DNA of 64,000 nt from Planctomyces sp. SH-PL14. Lineage in GTDB: Bacteria; Planctomycetota; Planctomycetia; Planctomycetales; Planctomycetaceae. The DNA lies in contig NZ_CP011270.1 in the NCBI RefSeq assembly GCF_001610835.1, positions 1,818,501 to 1,882,500 of the forward strand, read 5' to 3'. This document shows, piece after piece, positions 1-10,600 of this stretch (positions within the stretch are counted from its first letter, which is position 1; each line of letters begins with the position of its first letter). Made by a program: the position numbers and the translations under genes. Under the pieces are notes generated by a model, which made no database searches, was not told the DNA's origin, and saw nothing but the letters and a program-made list of their open reading frames with translations.

Positions 1-763
1 TCTCCCGGCTCAACTGATCGATCGTCTTCAGGCCCCATTGATGGTGCCCCTCCCGGGCGCACTCGATTCGGCGGGGGAGATAGCCGAGCCGCGGATCCAG
101 CCACATCGTCCGCTCACCGAAACGCGTCCACGAAACGATCCGAACGGTCTTGTGCCCATCCACGAGAGGTGAGCCGAGGACACTCTGCCGGTTCCCCTCC
201 CGCGCCACGTCCCACAACGACAGCCCATCGTCGCCAGGCAACGTCCCGAACAGAACAGCCACGAGATCCAGGTGGCGAAAAGCTTGCCATTCAGCCGCCA
301 TGGCGGACGGCGTCGCCCGCATCGATGTCGACTGGTCCTTCGCGCCGTTCTCCATCGCAAAGGTCATGCGGATGACCCGGAGCGCCGGAGGTGCCGCTCC
401 GGACATCGGATCCGGAACGCCAGCCCGCTTCATCGCGGCTTCGTCGAACGGATTGCTCCCCAGGATCAGTTCGCTGGTTTCATGGATCGTGATTCGCCGT
501 TCCTGATAGGCCGACAGACCAAACGTGCGTCGCACGATCTGCCACCGCTCCCCATCGCGAGAGACCTCCAGGTCACTCGTCCGGACGTAGCTCTCCGACG
601 TCAACTTCGTCGTCGCGTGAAAGTGAACGCGTGGAGGAATCGCACACGAGGCCTCCAGACGGTCCAGACAGTCGTCGACCTTCGGGACGTCCTCGGCCGC
701 TGCCGTCGTGGCCGCAAAGATCAGCAGACTCCCGATCATTCGCCCGCCAAGTCGTCGCATCAT
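1..763 (-). CDS. Secreted protein of unknown function, C-terminus cut by window edge
   Basis: The frame is open from an ATG at 763 to the left edge (about 254 residues), so only the C-terminus is missing. A GGAGGC ribosome-binding site lies a few bases upstream. Residues 1-23 form a signal peptide (positive start, hydrophobic SLLIFAATTAAA, then AED). The rest is a beta-rich sequence with a late segment reading DGHKTVRIVSWTRFG...MWLDPRLGYLPRRIE, which resembles the LolA/LolB-like lipoprotein-carrier fold found in many planctomycete secreted proteins. That resemblance is by eye only and no enzymatic motif is visible. It is followed downstream on the same strand by nothing in this window, and the DUF1501 gene lies 140 bases upstream in the same direction. 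Confidence 0.75.
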   Translation of the reverse strand, partial: MMRRLGGRMIGSLLIFAATTAAAEDVPKVDDCLDRLEASCAIPPRVHFHATTKLTSESYVRTSDLEVSRDGERWQIVRRTFGLSAYQERRITIHETSELILGSNPFDEAAMKRAGVPDPMSGAAPPALRVIRMTFAMENGAKDQSTSMRATPSAMAAEWQAFRHLDLVAVLFGTLPGDDGLSLWDVAREGNRQSVLGSPLVDGHKTVRIVSWTRFGERTMWLDPRLGYLPRRIECAREGHHQWGLKTIDQLSRE

Positions 764-902
764 CCGCCTCCAGCCACAGCAAGGCGAAATTGTTGTCGCC
801 GCCCCGCTCCTCCGCCACCTCGAAGCGGGCTGCGCAGAACGATCGACCACGGACGCCTCGGGCGAGGGGCGGGTCGCGCGGAGGACATCGGACTGCGGCC
901 CG

Positions 903-2279
903 TCAGAACAGCTCCGAGATCGCGGCGGCGTCATCCACCAGCGGGATCGGGCGGCCGGCGAAGTCCGGGAACGACTGGCTGCCGTCGATGTCGAGGACGC
1001 GGTAGACCGTCGCCAGGAGGTCGTGGGGCTTGAGGGCCCGCTCGACCGGGAACTCCGCCTTGGGGTTCGTCGCTCCCACGACCGTCCCCTGCTTGAGTCC
1101 GCCTCCGGCAACCATGACCGAGACGGCGTCCCCCCAGTGGTCGCGACCGGGGATCGGATCGTTCGGGAGGCCGGTGTTGACCTTCGGCGTGCGGCCGAAC
1201 TCGCCCATCACGATCACCATGACCTTGTCGAGCATGTCCCGCTCGACGAGGTCGGTCATCAGGGCTCCGACGCATTCGTCCATCGCCCGCATGTTCGGGG
1301 CATGCCCCTCGACGAGCCGCGAGTGATGGTCCCAGTGCGGCATGTCGACGGTGACGAACGTCACCCCCGCCTCGACCAGCCGGCGGGCCATCAGCGTGTA
1401 TCGCCCCCACGGGTGCTTCGGATAGCGGGCGGCGACCTTCGGATCTTCCTGGGAGATGTCGAACGCCTTGATCGCCGCCTGGCCGAAGACGAGCGACATC
1501 GCCTCCTGGTTGCAGGCGTCCATCGTGTCCATGATCCCCGACCGGTCGACCTCGCGGCGGATCCGGTCGAGCGAGCCCATCAGCTCACTCCGGCTGCGTC
1601 CTCGCCCTTCGTCGATCCCGGCGGTCGCCTGAAAGCACTTCGGACGGTTGATCTCGATCACGTTCCCGTGATGCAGATACTTGCGCTCGGTGTCGACGTC
1701 GAACGGGTTGTAGGCCCCGCCGAGGTACGCCGCGCCGTGGTAGCCGGGGAAGAGGTAAATGCTCTCGGCCGAGGGAAGGCCTACGTACGCCGGCAGCCCT
1801 GGACGCCGCGGCCCCCGGACTTTCGAGATGGCGGCGCCAAAGGACGGAAACTTGATCCCCTGGTTGACTGACGTTGCCCCGAAGCGGCCCGTCAGCATCC
1901 AGTGCCCGGCGGCAAAATGGTCCCCCGTGCCGTGGTGGATCGACCGGATAAAGTTCATCCGGTCCGCGAACTTCGCGTGGTTCGGCAGGAGTTCCGAGAG
2001 GTGGATCCCCGGAACCTTCGTGTCGATCGCCGTGAACGGCCCGCGGCACTCCTCGGGGGCCTCCGGCTTGGGGTCATACGATTCGAGTTGGCTGGGACCG
2101 CCGTCGAGCCAGATGAGAATGACGCTCTTGTCGTTTTTCGGGGTCGCACCGTTCGCCAGCAGCCGGTTCTGTCCGGCGAGGGTCATCCCCGCCATCCCGA
2201 GGAAGCCCGCCTTCAGCGCCGCGCGGCGGGTGACTCCCGCGCAATTCGTTCCCCGGCTCGATCCGCGAATCTCCAGCAT
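903..2279 (-). CDS. DUF1501 domain protein (Tat-exported, sulfatase-like fold)
   Basis: This 458-residue protein starts at an ATG preceded by GGGGTGG. Its N-terminus carries a twin-arginine signal (TRRAALKAGFLGMAGMTLAG), so it is probably exported folded. The body shows DUF1501 hallmarks: ILIWLDGGPSQLESYDPKP near residues 55-75, HHGTGDHFAAGHWMLTG, VTVDMPHWDHHS, and near the C-terminus VMGEFGRTPKVN and GRDHWGDAVSVMVAGGG. DUF1501 proteins are abundant in planctomycetes, adopt an alkaline-phosphatase/sulfatase-like fold and have no firmly established substrate. Many sit next to a DUF1549/DUF1553 partner, but none is seen beside this copy. It is only distantly similar to the second DUF1501 protein at 52126-53580. 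Confidence 0.92.
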   Translation of the reverse strand: MLEIRGSSRGTNCAGVTRRAALKAGFLGMAGMTLAGQNRLLANGATPKNDKSVILIWLDGGPSQLESYDPKPEAPEECRGPFTAIDTKVPGIHLSELLPNHAKFADRMNFIRSIHHGTGDHFAAGHWMLTGRFGATSVNQGIKFPSFGAAISKVRGPRRPGLPAYVGLPSAESIYLFPGYHGAAYLGGAYNPFDVDTERKYLHHGNVIEINRPKCFQATAGIDEGRGRSRSELMGSLDRIRREVDRSGIMDTMDACNQEAMSLVFGQAAIKAFDISQEDPKVAARYPKHPWGRYTLMARRLVEAGVTFVTVDMPHWDHHSRLVEGHAPNMRAMDECVGALMTDLVERDMLDKVMVIVMGEFGRTPKVNTGLPNDPIPGRDHWGDAVSVMVAGGGLKQGTVVGATNPKAEFPVERALKPHDLLATVYRVLDIDGSQSFPDFAGRPIPLVDDAAAISELF

Positions 2280-2557
2280 CGTCCACCCCTAGTCGAATCA
2301 ACGGGCGCTGATCGATACAGTATGCAGATTGTCAACAATCGGCCAGTCCGGACGCAGGAAACAGGCGACCTGTGCGGGGAGCGGGGAGAATTTGCCGTCA
2401 GAATCCGGGATCGGGAACTTCCGGCGCTTTCCGGACCTCTCCGGGATGGCCGAGAGAGTAGGTTGAACTGAAATCCGTATTCGGTGCAGGAGCCGCGGCC
2501 CGGGTGTCGCCGTCCCCGCCGGACGAGAGAAGCATCCGTTCGGTCGGAACGTCTGAA

Positions 2558-3079
2558 ATGACAAAACTTTCCGCTCGCATCGCCGTCTACGCCGGGAGTT
2601 TCGACCCGATTACGCTCGGTCACCTCGACATGATCCGCCGGGGTTCGGGCCTGTTTGAGCACCTGATCGTCGGCATCGGCATCAATCCCGACAAAAAGCC
2701 GCTGTTCTCGCCGCAGGAGCGGCTCGACCTGATGCGGGAAGTCGTGAAAGACATCTCGAACGTTTCGGTCGAGACCTTCGAGGGGTTGACCGTGGAGTAC
2801 GTCGCCCGGAAGGGGGCGGCGGTCATGCTCCGCGGGATCCGGACCGTCTCGGACATCGAGGCGGAGTTCACGATGGCCCTCACGAACCGGACGCTGGCCC
2901 CCGGGATTGAAACGGTGTTCCTGATGGCGAGCGAAAAGTATTCGCACGTCTCCAGCACGCTGATCCGCCAGATCGCCCTCATGGGGCGCGACGGCAGCGG
3001 CGAGAGCCTGAAGCAGTTCGTCCCGCCGACCGTGATTCCCCCGCTGATGCAGAAGGTTCGTCTCCCCGCCGGGGGTTGA
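2558..3079 (+). CDS. coaD: Pantetheine-phosphate adenylyltransferase
   Basis: The product (173 residues) transfers AMP from ATP to 4'-phosphopantetheine, the fourth step of coenzyme A synthesis. The nucleotidyltransferase signature [14 protein letters not shown] lies at residues 12-25 and the ISSTLIRQ-type motif (SSTLIRQIA) near residue 130, both typical of CoaD. I chose the ATG at 2558 because it gives the usual CoaD length, with the first beta strand ([11 protein letters not shown]) a few residues in; an in-frame start at 2504 would add an unconserved, proline-rich extension. It is divergent from the DUF1501 gene, and purE follows 212 bases downstream on the same strand. Confidence 0.97.
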   Translation: MTKLSARIAVYAGSFDPITLGHLDMIRRGSGLFEHLIVGIGINPDKKPLFSPQERLDLMREVVKDISNVSVETFEGLTVEYVARKGAAVMLRGIRTVSDIEAEFTMALTNRTLAPGIETVFLMASEKYSHVSSTLIRQIALMGRDGSGESLKQFVPPTVIPPLMQKVRLPAGG

Positions 3080-3291
3080 GCCGAAGTCTCCAGCGTTCCG
3101 TCGAAAAGTCCTCCCCGCCGACCGGAGCCTCCCATCTCCGGCAACCGGCGGCGGGTCGATTTCGTCGTCCTTCCTGCCCCGCTACCATCGTCCTCCGCTC
3201 GCGGTTCCTCCGGAGCGAGGATTTCCTGCCGGTCGGCGTTCCTGCGCTTTCCGGACCGGTGGCGTTTTCCTTTCCCGATGCGCGTGAACGA

Positions 3292-3786
3292 ATGACAGAA
3301 CCCGAACGACCGCTCGTCGGTGTCATCATGGGAAGCAAGTCCGACTGGGACACCATGAAGGCGGCGGCGGACATCCTGACCGAGTTCGGCGTCTCCCATG
3401 AATGCCGGGTCGTGTCCGCCCACCGGACTCCGGAGTGGATGGTCGAGTACGCCAAGTCCGCCGCGGCGCGGGGGCTGGAAGTCATCATCGCCGGCGCCGG
3501 AGGGGCCGCTCACCTTCCGGGAATGGTCGCGTCGATGACGCTCCTCCCGGTCCTCGGCGTGCCGGTCGGCTCGAAGTGGCTGCACGGCGTCGATTCGCTG
3601 CTCTCGATCGTCCAGATGCCCGGAGGGGTTCCGGTCGGCACGATGGCGATCGGCGAGGCCGGGGCCAAGAATGCCGCCCTTCTGGCGATCCGCATCCTGG
3701 GGAATACCCGGCCGGCGCTGCGGGCTCACCTGGAGTTCTTCCAGAGCTGTCAGACACAGAAAGTCCTGGAGCAGAAGCTGCCATGA
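3292..3786 (+). CDS. purE: N5-carboxyaminoimidazole ribonucleotide mutase
   Basis: PurE (164 residues) rearranges N5-CAIR to CAIR in purine synthesis. Class I PurE motifs are present: [14 protein letters not shown] at the N-terminus, the phosphate and active-site loop [25 protein letters not shown] and the [11 protein letters not shown] segment. The ATG at 3292 gives the standard PurE length. The stop overlaps the purK start by four bases (ATGA), so the two are translationally coupled. Coupling to PurK agrees with the two-step bacterial route (carboxylation of AIR by PurK, then mutase). Confidence 0.97.
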   Translation: MTEPERPLVGVIMGSKSDWDTMKAAADILTEFGVSHECRVVSAHRTPEWMVEYAKSAAARGLEVIIAGAGGAAHLPGMVASMTLLPVLGVPVGSKWLHGVDSLLSIVQMPGGVPVGTMAIGEAGAKNAALLAIRILGNTRPALRAHLEFFQSCQTQKVLEQKLP

Positions 3787-4934
3787 GTCGGAGTCTGGTT
3801 CCGGGGGACGTGATCGGGATCGTCGGGGGAGGGCAGCTCGGCCGGATGGCCTCGATCTGCGCCCGGCGGATGGGCTATCGGACGATCATCTACACCGAAG
3901 AGGCGGCGAGTCCCGGACCGCAGTGGGCGGACCAGTGCGTCGTCGGTGCGCTCGACAATACGGACCTGCTGACGAAGTTCGGCCGGCAGGTCGATGTCGT
4001 GACCTATGAGACCGAGCACATCCCGCTCGCCAGCATGCACCTGCTGGAGCGGCTGGTCCCGGTCTATCCGTCGCCGCACGTCCTGTCGATCACCCAGCAT
4101 CGGCAGCTCGAAAAGGACTTTCTCCTGCAGAACGGGTTTCCGCTCCCGGCCTGCGCGACGATCCGCTCGTACGATCACCTGGTCCAGGAGGTCAGCCGGC
4201 TGAATCGCCCCTGCGTGCTGAAGACCGCCACCGGTGGTTACGACGGCAAGGGGCAGTGGAAAGTCGGCCTTCAAGACGGGGACGTCGCGGCTGCCTGGAA
4301 GGCGGCCAACGGCCGAGGGACGGTCCTGGAAGAGTGGGTCGACCTGGCCTTCGAGTGCTCCGTGATCGGGGCCCGGGCGGTCGACGGGACGATGGCCTTC
4401 TATGGCCCCCTGCTCAACGACCACGCGAATCACATCCTGGACGTTTCGGTCTGCCCGATCGTCGAGTCCCGGATGTCGGATTCGTTGCGGGCGGAGGCCC
4501 GTGAGATCGCCGCGGCTCTTTGTACGAAGCTGGATGTTGTGGGGCTGCTGTGTGTCGAGATGTTCGTGACGACGAGTGGAAAACTGCTCGTCAATGAGCT
4601 GGCTCCGCGGACGCACAACTCGGGGCACCTGACGATCGAGGGGCACGTCACGAGCCAGTTCGAGCAGATCATGCGGATCGTGGCCGGGCTGCCGCTGGGT
4701 GCGGTGGACCAGATCCGGCCGGCGGCGATGGCGAACCTGCTGGGGGATCTCTGGTCGGCCGGTCCGCCGCGGTGGGACCGTCTGTTGCGGCATCCTGCCG
4801 CCAAACTCCACCTGTACGGAAAACTCGATGCCAAGCCGGGCCGCAAGATGGGCCATGTGACGGCGACGGCGGACACGCCGGAAGCGGCGGCGGAGACCGT
4901 CCAGCGGGCCCGGGCGGATTTGGTTGGCGGGTGA
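3783..4934 (+). CDS. purK: 5-(carboxyamino)imidazole ribonucleotide synthase
   Basis: PurK (383 residues) is an ATP-grasp enzyme that carboxylates AIR with ATP and bicarbonate to give N5-CAIR for PurE. The N-terminal [13 protein letters not shown] motif, the ATP-grasp segment [15 protein letters not shown] near residue 145, and the C-terminal [17 protein letters not shown] motif are diagnostic. The start overlaps the purE stop as ATGA. An R340 repeat begins within about 10 bases of its stop codon. Confidence 0.97.
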   Translation: MSRSLVPGDVIGIVGGGQLGRMASICARRMGYRTIIYTEEAASPGPQWADQCVVGALDNTDLLTKFGRQVDVVTYETEHIPLASMHLLERLVPVYPSPHVLSITQHRQLEKDFLLQNGFPLPACATIRSYDHLVQEVSRLNRPCVLKTATGGYDGKGQWKVGLQDGDVAAAWKAANGRGTVLEEWVDLAFECSVIGARAVDGTMAFYGPLLNDHANHILDVSVCPIVESRMSDSLRAEAREIAAALCTKLDVVGLLCVEMFVTTSGKLLVNELAPRTHNSGHLTIEGHVTSQFEQIMRIVAGLPLGAVDQIRPAAMANLLGDLWSAGPPRWDRLLRHPAAKLHLYGKLDAKPGRKMGHVTATADTPEAAAETVQRARADLVGG

Positions 4935-4942
4935 GCCCGCTG

Positions 4943-5280
4943 GCTCAAACCGCGTCCTCGCCGGCACGACTCCGCCCGCTCAAACCCATCGTGCGACGGC
5001 CACTGGGGTCAAGGGGGTCTCACCCCCTTGCCGCCGGAGGCATTTTCAATGAGGAACCGTGGGACACAACGGGCGTTCCCTTTGTGGTACCGGCGTTGAG
5101 GACTCACAGCTCGCTTTGCAATCCCCGCGGGTTGGTGATGGGCATACGGCACGTCGTCCGCGCTTGGATACGTGCTCCTTCAGACATCTCTCGACGAGAC
5201 GGCCTCCGGCGGGCAAGGGGGCCAAGAAAACAACACAGGCCCCCCTTGCATCCCCCACCAGGGTGCCCCTGGACCCGGTG
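4943..5280 (+). repeat. R340 interspersed element, copy 1
   Basis: About 338 bases of the family described in the findings. Recognisable blocks in order: GTCCTCGCCGGCACGAC, CTCAAACCCATCGTGCGACG, hairpin GGGGGTCTCACCCCC, CCGCCGGAGGC, GAGGAACCGTGG, AATCCCCGCGGGTTGGTGA, CTCCTTCAGACATCTCTCG, GCCTCCGGCGGGCAAG, a second hairpin with stem AAGGGGGCC/GGCCCCCTT and the long AAAACAACACA loop, and the CCACCAGGGTGCCCCTGGAC end. It starts 8 bases after the purK stop. No frame is conserved with the other copies, so I do not call a gene here. The 297 bases that follow, up to the next gene, hold only a short hairpin. Confidence 0.93.
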
Positions 5281-5483
5281 GACAGAGAAGCCCAGGTCTC
5301 TTCGTAGCTGCGCGACTCCTGAAGATTCCCTCAAGACGGCCCCCCTCTACCCAAGTCCGGCTGTAGCGGTCCTTCGACCTGTTCCTGCCACACCGGCCTC
5401 CCTCCCCCCATTCCCGGCTCCCTGGACGACCAGTCGCGCAGTGGAGAGCCTCTTCTGACGATGTCCCTTGTGCAGCCCCCACA

Positions 5484-5508
5484 GCTCCGGGGCAGGACGT
5501 CCCGGAGC
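5484..5508 (+). other. Hairpin upstream of the efflux outer-membrane gene
   Basis: GCTCCGGG at 5484-5491 and CCCGGAGC at 5501-5508 form an 8-bp perfect stem with a 9-base loop. There is no T-tract after it, so it is not a canonical terminator. It lies about 70 bases before the start codon at 5578 and could be part of the 5' leader or an operator. Function is unknown. Confidence 0.4.
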
Positions 5509-5577
5509 CCCGTGCGGACCGCAACGGAAGTAAGGATTCTTCCGTAAAGACCGACGTCGGACGAAGGAGCGTTCGGA

Positions 5578-7278
5578 ATGAAGCCGATCCTGCGCTCGGT
5601 GGCAACCGCCACCGTACTGGCTCAGATGCTGGCTGGCGCGGGCTGTCAGCACGTCGAACGGTACATCCATAACGGCTTCAAGGTCGGGCCCAACTACTGC
5701 CCCCCCGCCGCTCCGGTCAAAGACCACTGGATCGACTCCGCCGACCGCCGCGTCCGCTCCGACACCGACGACCTCAGCGACTGGTGGACGGTCTTCGGCG
5801 ACCCGCTCCTCAACCGCTTCATGCGGGACGCCTACACGCAGAACCTGACGCTCCGTCAGGCCGGCTTCCGCATCCTCCAGGCCCGCGCCATCCGCGGCAT
5901 CGCCGGCGGAAACTTCTTCCCGCAGCAGCAGAACGCCGACGGAAGCTACCGTCGGTCGGTCTCCAACCTGAACTTTTTCGACAGCTGGGACTTCGGTTTC
6001 AACCTCTCCTGGGAACTCGATTTCTGGGGCCGCTACCGCCGGGCGATCACTTCGGCCGATGATGCCCTCGAAGCGTCCGTCCTCGACTACGACGACGTCC
6101 TCGTGACCCTCCTGGGGGACGTGGCGGTCAACTACACCGTCATCCGGACGAGCCAGGAACGGATCCGGCTCCTCTCCGAGATCATCCTGATCCAGGAGGA
6201 CGTCCTGGACTTCATCAAGGGGCGGCTCCAGGCGGGGGCGGTGACCGACCTCGACCGCGCCCAGGCGGAGAGCAACCTGGAGCAGAGCCGGGCCCAGATC
6301 GAAACCCTCAAGATCGATCTCCGGACCTCGCAGAATCAGCTCTGCGTGCTGATGGGGATGTCGCCTCAGGACCTCTCGACGATCCTGGCCTCGGCTCCCA
6401 ATACGAACATCCCGAAGGCCCCCGAGTTCATCGTGGCCGGGATTCCGGCGGACCTCCTCTCCCGCCGGCCGGACGTCCGCCGCGCGGAACGTCTGGCGGC
6501 GGCCCAGGCGGAGCAGATCGGCATTGCGGAGACCGACTGGTATCCCGCAATCACGATCAACGGGACGATCGGCTGGCAGGCGAACAACTTCTCCGATCTC
6601 TTCCGTCCGCGGGCGATGAACGCGAGCGTCGGCCCTTCGTTCCAGTGGAACCTGCTCAACTACGGACGGATCCTCAACAACGTCCGGCTGCAGGACGCGA
6701 CGCTGCAGGAGTTGCTGGTGCAGTACCAGTCGACGGTGCTTCAGGCGGACCTCGAGGTTGAGAACGGGATCACGATCTATCTACAGTCGCACGAGCGGGC
6801 CCGGCACCTGGAGACGAGCGTCGACAATGCGTATGTCGCGCTGCGGGTTGTGGTGTCCCAGTATGAGGCGGGTCTGCAGGGGGTCGACTTCAACCGGTAC
6901 GCGACGATTCTGCAGCAGTTGATCAACCAGCAGGATTCGTGGATCCAGTCCCGCGGTCAGATTGCGCAGGGGCTGATTCAGGTTTACCGGGCGTTGGGTG
7001 GTGGTTGGCAGATCCGTTGTCAGCCGGAGGTCGACAAGCGGGGGACGTTGTCGGCGTTCCCCGAGGGGAAGCCGGAAGACGCGGAGGCGACCGAGATGCC
7101 GCTGCAGGCCGGTCCGAATCCGCTCCCCGTGCCGCCGGATGCGGCACCTTTGCCGGCGGCTGCGAAGCCGGCTGAGGAAGCTGGGGAGAAGGTTGATCCG
7201 GCTGTGGATGCGATCAAGGGGGCGTGGCAGCGTCGGAATGCGGCGATCCAGAATTCGTCGTTGTCGAACGCAGACTAA
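5578..7278 (+). CDS. RND-type efflux outer-membrane lipoprotein (NodT/OprM-like)
   Basis: A 566-residue TolC-superfamily protein that would form the outer-membrane and periplasmic channel of a tripartite efflux pump. The N-terminus is a lipoprotein-type signal ending LAGAGC (Cys23). Family features are the KVGPNYCPPAAPV segment, DWWTVFGDPLLNRFMRDAYTQNLTLRQAGFRI, and the repeated coiled-coil halves including the GIPADLLSRRPDVRRAERLAAAQAEQIG signature near residue 285. The last 90 residues are a Pro/Ala-rich tail not typical of the family. No membrane-fusion protein or RND pump is adjacent, so it is an orphan here; partners may lie elsewhere. R340 copies flank it on both sides. Confidence 0.93.
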   Translation: MKPILRSVATATVLAQMLAGAGCQHVERYIHNGFKVGPNYCPPAAPVKDHWIDSADRRVRSDTDDLSDWWTVFGDPLLNRFMRDAYTQNLTLRQAGFRILQARAIRGIAGGNFFPQQQNADGSYRRSVSNLNFFDSWDFGFNLSWELDFWGRYRRAITSADDALEASVLDYDDVLVTLLGDVAVNYTVIRTSQERIRLLSEIILIQEDVLDFIKGRLQAGAVTDLDRAQAESNLEQSRAQIETLKIDLRTSQNQLCVLMGMSPQDLSTILASAPNTNIPKAPEFIVAGIPADLLSRRPDVRRAERLAAAQAEQIGIAETDWYPAITINGTIGWQANNFSDLFRPRAMNASVGPSFQWNLLNYGRILNNVRLQDATLQELLVQYQSTVLQADLEVENGITIYLQSHERARHLETSVDNAYVALRVVVSQYEAGLQGVDFNRYATILQQLINQQDSWIQSRGQIAQGLIQVYRALGGGWQIRCQPEVDKRGTLSAFPEGKPEDAEATEMPLQAGPNPLPVPPDAAPLPAAAKPAEEAGEKVDPAVDAIKGAWQRRNAAIQNSSLSNAD

Positions 7279-7286
7279 CGGCGACC

Positions 7287-7612
7287 GCTCGAACCACGTC
7301 CTTGCCGGCGCAGCTTGGTAGCTCAAACCCAACGTGCCACGGCAACCAGGGGTCAAGGGGGCCACGCCCCCTTGCCGCCGGAGGCACTTCTATGAGGAAC
7401 CGTGGCAAGCAACGGATGTCCCCTTTGTGGGACCCGCGTTGAGGACTCCCCGCTCGCCCCGGAATCCCCGCGGGTTGGTGACGGGGCATACGACACGGTG
7501 TCCGCGCTTGGACACGATCTCCTTCAGACATCTCTCGACGAGACAAGCCTCCGGCGGGCAAGAGGCATTCTGCCCCCTGCACCCCCTGACCAGGGTGCCC
7601 CTGGACCCGGTT
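7287..7612 (+). repeat. R340 interspersed element, copy 2
   Basis: About 326 bases in the same orientation as copy 1, filling the gap between two convergent genes. It begins 8 bases after the efflux gene stop and ends 17 bases before the stop of the minus-strand fusion gene. The left hairpin has the short loop form GGGGGCCACGCCCCC; the right-arm hairpin is AGAGGCATTCTGCCCCCT. The CCGCCGGAGGC and GCCTCCGGCGGGC arms and the AATCCCCGCGGGTTGGTGA core are intact. Confidence 0.93.
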
Positions 7613-7629
7613 CTTTGGGACGCGAATGC

Positions 7630-10600
7630 TTATGACGCCTGCGTCCGCGCAATCGCCAGATCCTTGATCCCCTTCAAATCCAGCTTCCCCGTCCCAAGGA
7701 GCGGAATCCGCTCCACCTCAAAAAAACAGTCCGCCGAAGGCAACCACAAATTCGGCAGGCCCATCGCCGAAAGCTCCTTCAGCACCTCCGGAACCGGCTT
7801 CTTCAGCGGCTTGTGCAACACAATCAACCGCTCACCCCGGTTCGGATCACTCACCGCCGTCACCGCGAGACGCAGCTCCGCATCCTCATCACTCGGATCC
7901 TCAGTCAGCCGCGTCAGATGCTCCTCGAGCAGAATATGCGGCACCATCTCGCCGCCAATCTTCGAGAACCGGCTCTGCCGACCGGTGATCTCAATAAACC
8001 CTTCATCGTCCAGCTTGGCAAAGTCCCCCGTGACATACCACCCGTCACGGATCACCGCCGCCGTCTTGTCCGGCTGCTGGAGATAGCCCTTCATCACGTT
8101 GGGCCCCTTGATCAGCAGCAGTCCCTCGCGGTTCACTCCCAGGTCCGCGCCGGTATCGGGATCGATCACCTTGGCTGCAACCCCCGGCAGAGGTCGGCCC
8201 ACCGTCCCGAGCTTCGTCCCCTTCTGCTGGACTTCCGACGAGCGGTGATCGGGAATATTGACCGCCGCCACCGGCGAGAGCTCGGTCGTGCCGTACCCTT
8301 CGGACGGCATCACCTTGAACTTCTCGTGGAACTGGTGAGCCAGGTCCGTCGGGAGTTTCTCCGCCCCCACGACGACCATGTCGAGCGACGCGAACTGCGA
8401 CGGCTCGACCCGCTTGATGTACGACTTCAGGAACGTCGGCGTCGACATCAGGATCGTCGCCTTGTGCTTCTCGACCAGCTTGCCGATCGTCTTCGCGTCG
8501 AGCGGATTGAAGTGGTAGACCCCCTTCGGCTCAAAGCAGAGCGGCAGCCACATCGAGGCCGTATAGCCAAACGAATGGAAGAAGGGCAGGATCCCCATCA
8601 GACCGTCGGTGATCTCCAGATGCAGGAGCTGATCGACGGCATCAATGTTCGAGGCGACGTTGTGATGCGAGAGCATCACCCCCTTCGGCTCACCGGTCGA
8701 GCCCGAGGTGAAGATGATGCTGAGCGTCTCATCCGGATCGACGGAGTGCAGACCGAGCATCCGCGTGACGATTCCCGTCGGCAGGGCGTAGGCCATCAGC
8801 CCCGCCACCGCCTTGTCCATCTTGGTGACCTTGTCCTTGAGGTCGTCCAGGAAGACGAACTCGGCCCCTTCGGGCTTGAAAGGCCGGCGATCCAGGAACT
8901 GCCGGCTCGTCAGGATGTGCTTGATCCCCGCCGTCCGGATGCAGTAGTTGAGGGTGTCGTCCGAGAGCGTGTAGTTGAGGTTGACCGCCACCCGCTTCGA
9001 GAGGCTGACCGCCATGTTGGCGATGCAGCCGCCGGTCGACGGCGGAAGCAGGATCCCGATGTTCTGCTCGTCGGGAGCGAAGGTGGTCCGCTCCAGGATC
9101 CGCCGGGCGATGATCGTCCGGAGCAGGAGCATCGTCCCGGAGACTTCCTGGCCGAGCGAATCCGCCACCTTGATCCGTTTTCCGGTTTCGCGGCACTGCT
9201 GCACGAAACGGACCGCCGGAATCGGCGAATACGGCTTGTCAGATTTCACGGCGTCCACTCCGAGCTGCTCGACGGCGAGCCGGACCTGGCTGACGTCGTC
9301 CGGCTGGGGCATCGGTTTACCAAAATGAACCGCCACCCGGTAAGGCCAGTGTTTCGGCCACTTCCAGAAGAATTTGCCCCCCGCAAAGCTGAAAACGCTT
9401 CCCCACAAGCCGTGGAGGTAGGCCGGGATCACCGGGGCGTTCGTCCCCTCGACGATCTTCATCAAACCCCGCTGGAACGGCTGCAACTGGCCGGTCCGGG
9501 TCAGGGCCCCTTCGGCAAAAATGCACACCAGCTCGCCGTTCGCCACCGCCTCCTTGGCGGTCTTCAGCGCCATCACGATCGACCGCGGTCCCTCGGAGGC
9601 CTTGATCGGAATGACGTGCATCACCTTGGCCAGACCCGTCAGGAGCGGGTTCCGGACGTAATCGGCATAGACCAGGAACCGGACGAACCGCGAGGAGCTC
9701 GTCAGCATCAGGATCCCGTCGACCCACGAAACGTGGTTGGCGACGATCAGCGCCCCGCCCCGCTCCGGAATGTTCTCCCGGCCGACGACCTGCAGCCGGT
9801 AAACGGTGTGGCTCGCCAGCCAGAAGACAAACCGGGCCGTGATCTCCGGCATCAACCGGAGGGCATAGATCAGGATCGGGATCGTCCCCAGGCCGGCCAG
9901 GGCGAAGATCGCCCCCGGGGAAATCCCCAGGACCGCCTTGAGAACAAAGAACACCGCCGCGGAGAGCAGGATCCCCAGGAACACGACGAAGTTCGTCGCC
10001 GCCAGGATCATCCCCCGCAGCCGCGGATCGGTCCGGTGCTGCAGGTACGACTCGAGTGGAACGTCGAACAGTCCGGCGCTCGCCCCCAGAAGGCAGAGCG
10101 ACGCCGCGCACAGATAGAACATGACCTGATGGGTCGCCGGCGCGTCGGCCGTGACGAACCGGCCCGTCAGGTAGACGAGGACCGAGCTGATGACGACGCC
10201 GAGCGCCCCGATCGGGACGATCCCCAGCTCGACCTTCCCCTCGGACCATTTCCCCGCGAGGAGGCTTCCCCCGCCGAGTCCCAGCACAAGGACCGCCATC
10301 AGCATCCCGACGCTCTGCTGCGGGAGGTGCAGCCACTCCTTGCCGAGCGGGTCGGCATTGAGCTGGGCGAGCGATGCCAGGAACCAGAAGAACCCGATCC
10401 CGAGGGCGGTCCGGAAGAGCTTCGTCTCCCGGGCCAGCGTCCGCAGGGCCGGAAGCGTATGAGAGAAAGGGTCGATCTCCAGCGGCCGCGTCGGCGAGGC
10501 GGCCACGAGGGGCTCGATCATGATCGCCGTCGCGGTGCCGGCCACCGCCATGCCGATCAGGGCCACTATCACCGGCCAGAGCTCCCAGGGGCTGAGCCCC

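Noticed and set aside
5281..5577. Possible small gene upstream of the efflux gene
   Set aside because: Open frames here have no ribosome-binding site and are Arg/Pro/Ser-rich; the region is better read as a leader with a hairpin.
7287..7612. R340 as a bidirectional terminator
   Set aside because: Copies 2, 3 and 8 lie between convergent genes and could terminate, but copies 4 and 6 lie between divergent genes, and no T-tract follows the hairpins. The role may be secondary at some sites but cannot define the family.
7402..7635. Short frames inside R340 (SNGCPLCGT...SPRVG...) as genes
   Set aside because: Similar peptides appear in several copies, but frames break or change between copies by indels, so conservation is of DNA or RNA, not of protein.
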